In this document: positions 17,546 through 20,012 of the stretch, piece after piece | Numbering within the stretch: position 1 is the first letter of the stretch | Layout of the letters: each line of letters starts with the position of its first letter | From: Pseudogymnoascus destructans | Lineage: Eukaryota > Ascomycota > Leotiomycetes > Thelebolales > Thelebolaceae | Length of the DNA stretch: 20,012 bases | Assembly (NCBI RefSeq): GCF_001641265.1 | Contig: NW_020167579.1 | Location: 1 to 20,012, forward strand | Reading direction: 5' to 3' | Notes under the pieces: model-generated | Told to the model about the DNA's origin: nothing | What the model saw: only the letters and a program-made list of their open reading frames with translations | The model's database searches: none | Position numbers and translations under genes: made by a program

Positions 17546-20012
17546 CACTGTATCCATGGAGCTGCGTATCGCCTTGCATGCCATATTCGATTCCAAGCAT
17601 CTTTGTGCCTTGTAAGTAGTGAAGGATTCGATCTGCTGCTTTCATGTGAGCTGGCGAAGGATTGGTGAGGAGGACAGAACAGAGACTCCATATGAGATAT
17701 CTGGTCGAGTCTGGACAGCGAGGTACATGAGCAATCCAATCTTCAATCCATAGAGTTCAATTTCTGCGTGTGAAGCCTTGCCTTCAAATGGGATCATGAC
17801 TTCTACAGCTCCTGTAGCCACAGGTGTGTCCACTGCCTTGCAATTCTCCATGCCATAGCGGTGTAGAATCTTTGTGACGTATGCATCTTGACAGAGGGAA
17901 ATTGTTCCTGCCTCTCTGTTGTGCGTGTGATCCTCACCCCTACAAAGTATGCTGCTGGCCCAAGGTCTTCAATTTCGAATTTTTGCATCAGCTCCTTCTT
18001 TAGCTTTTGGATTGTTGTGATTTGTTTGCCAATGATGAGCATATCATCCACATATGTGACAATTAGGATTCCAGTCTCTTGATTGCAATATACGCTATAA
18101 TCACTTGCACATGCTGTGAATCTGAGTCCATAAAGTGCCTTTGCAAGCTCTCTTTGCCAAAGTCAAGGCGCTTGTTTCAATCCATAAAGTGCCTTCTGCA
18201 GTTGGCACATCCAATTTGGCGCATTTTCCAGTATGCTACCATTGACTTCCCAGTCTGGTGGAACATCCATGAAGATTTCTGTGTCCGTATCAGAATTGAG
18301 GAAGGCTCCAACCACATCCGCTTGCTCAATTTCAAGTCTGAAAAATGCTGCAAGTGCAATTGCAAGCTTCCAAGTGGTGGTTTTGCATACTCCTGCATAT
18401 GTCTGATCGAAATCTATGCCTTGCTGCTGTCTGAAACCCTTTGCAACCCATCGAGCTTTTCGTTTCGTAATTAATCCATTTTTGTCTCTCTTCGTTTTAA
18501 GAACAAGCTTTCCTGGGAGCACCTTTGCATTAGCTGGTAGTTGTGATCGCTACATAAGCTTCCAAGTGCCCTTGTGTGCAAGGTTTCAATATTCCTTGTG
18601 AATTGCAGCTTGCCATTCTGACCAGTCTGCTCGTTGTTTTGCTTCTTCAATTGTATTCGGATCACCATAGATTAATGCCTGAGCCCCTGCTGTGAATGCT
18701 GCAACAAATGCAGAGCTCGAATTCTGGTTTTGTGACTGTTGAGTGAGCTTCATAGCTTGCAGTGGTGGCTGTTGTGGTTGATGCGGATGTTGTGGTCGCT
18801 CGCGGGTTTGGTTGCGGGTGACTCTGTTAAACTCAGGTTTTGGAGTGTATACATTTCGAGTTCTCCTCACTGTAACAGTGGGTAACAGCTCTGTATCTTC
18901 ATCATCAGCTTCTTGGTCTGATTCATCAAGCTCTGGTTCAGGTATGATTGAGTTTTCGTTATCAGTTTCAATTTCTGAATGATGCTCTTCATCCTGGGTT
19001 TTGGAGACTCGCTGAATTAGCTGTTTATCATAATTCGTCTCACCCCTGGCTCTATAAGGCAGTGTGATAGATGCATCTTCATTATCATTTTCAATTTCGT
19101 CCTCATCTGGGAATGGCTTCGTAATGAGTCCTCCTTCATCGAATCGGACATTTTAGGATCGCACTATGCGATTTTCGAGTGGTCCCCTGCGTGTAGGCAC
19201 ATAGATTTTAAAGATATGTGTGCCTTCATATCCAACAAGAATTCCAACTTCTGCCCGTTCTGCAACCTTTGCACTTGTGACCCTCTTTTCCTTTGGGATT
19301 TGTACATAAGTCTTGCATCCAAGCACTCGAAAATGTGCTACAGATGGACGGTTGTCATGTCTAGGATTAAGTTCATCCGTTAGAGCTTCGTACGGCGTCT
19401 TGCCTTTAAGTTTCGAGGTTGCTGTGCGGTTAGTAATATGAACAATAGTTTCAAGTATGAGAGGCCAGAGAAATTGTGGAATAGCCATATCGATCATCGC
19501 AGTTCGCGTACGCTCGCAGATAATGCCAATTGACCGCTCTGATGTGCCATCCTGCTCTGGGTTATATGGAGTTGTCATTTCAACGATTTGCCCAAGCTCC
19601 TCTGCAAGTTTTGGAAGCTTCTTTGGACTGTATTCCTTGCCTCCATCCATTCGCACTTCTTAATGACTCTGTTGAACTGTGTATTAACCATTTTCTGGAA
19701 TTTGAGGAGTGCATTGTATGCACCGCTTTTCGAGTTGTGGAAGTAAGCCCAACGGACTGTGGTTGCCTTTTCTGTAAAAATGGTTGCATACTTCTTCCTT
19801 CCAATTCCTTCTGGCGTGATCATGACGACGTCAATGTGCACTTCATCGAATGGTTGCAAGTTCCGAGTTATAGCTTGCTTGCAGATGTGTTTCTTTGCCT
19901 TTCCTCTCTCGCATGGATCGCACAATTGGAGAGCTTCATCTTCTTGTTCTTGTGGCGTAAGGTCTTCCTCATTAGAGATCGCCATGCCTCTCACCATTTT
20001 TGAGGTCTTCTG
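17546..20012 (-). pseudogene. Ty1/copia retrotransposon pol, truncated at both ends of the window
   Basis: Order on the minus strand: zinc-finger end of the integrase (LCDPCERGKAKK), integrase core EVHIDVVMITPEG (first Asp), RMDGGKEYSP (second Asp), NPEQDGTSERSIG (catalytic Glu), a variable acidic linker, reverse transcriptase with KARWVAKGFRQQQGIDF, QADVVGAFLNSD, WMCQLQKALYGLKQAP and TYVDDMLIIG, then PDISYGVSVL and the start of RNase H, QLHGYSD, where it is cut at 17546. Breaks: one-base losses near 19655 and at 17896-17901, stops at 19153 (TAA), near 18583 (TGA), near 18550 (TAG) and 18163 (CGA to TGA). Gag and protease would lie beyond the right edge. It abuts an antiparallel LTR fragment, so the junction is a rearrangement, not a normal pol-LTR boundary. 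Confidence 0.92.

Overview
The window looks like nuclear DNA of a filamentous ascomycete (Pezizomycotina). The evidence is the mix of fungal Fot/pogo, jerky/Tigger, hAT and Ty1/copia transposons, a fungal-type DUF4743-Nudix gene, a MYND-finger gene piece with a 72-base intron, and nonsense changes of the C-to-T/G-to-A kind that repeat-induced point mutation (RIP) leaves. It is a gene-poor transposon graveyard, possibly an accessory or subtelomeric compartment. No rRNA, tRNA or CRISPR array was seen.

Layout. 1-108: apparent 3' end of a host gene. 565-1903: decayed pogo transposase (minus) with its repeat-rich terminus. 2464-4168: conserved-looking fungal protein of about 570 residues whose frame is broken twice. 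4629-4871: MYND zinc-finger gene relic. About 5805-7210: heavily mutated pogo transposase with a 15-bp minisatellite in its 5' part. 7400-9254: complete pogo element with 40-bp-class terminal inverted repeats and a transposase ending in a CCHC zinc knuckle. 9288-11302: two about 0.9-kb LTRs in head-to-head inverted orientation, one followed by the start of a gag-like ORF. 11994-12930: DUF4743-Nudix hydrolase gene. 13467-17404: jerky/Tigger-type DDE element split by a hAT element (13991-16671) with a perfect 8-bp target duplication. 17405-17545: LTR fragment. 17546-20012: truncated copia pol, running off the right edge.

The order of events can be partly read. The jerky element came first; the hAT element landed in its transposase reading frame, and an LTR of the same family as the palindrome cut its 5' half. 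Rejoining the jerky halves across one copy of the hAT target site gives an uninterrupted frame.

Two themes recur. First, almost every frameshift in both host genes and transposons is explained by loss of one base in a short homopolymer, which points to consensus error (or, less likely, a deletion bias). If so, the hAT transposase, the Nudix gene and the gene at 2464 may really be intact. Second, the stop codons in the pogo, jerky and copia copies are mostly CAA, CAG, CGA or TGG codons changed by one transition, as RIP would do, while the hAT copy has none. The most unusual structure is the 1.78-kb LTR palindrome, which if transcribed could fold into a long double-stranded RNA. I found no new multi-gene system beyond this.
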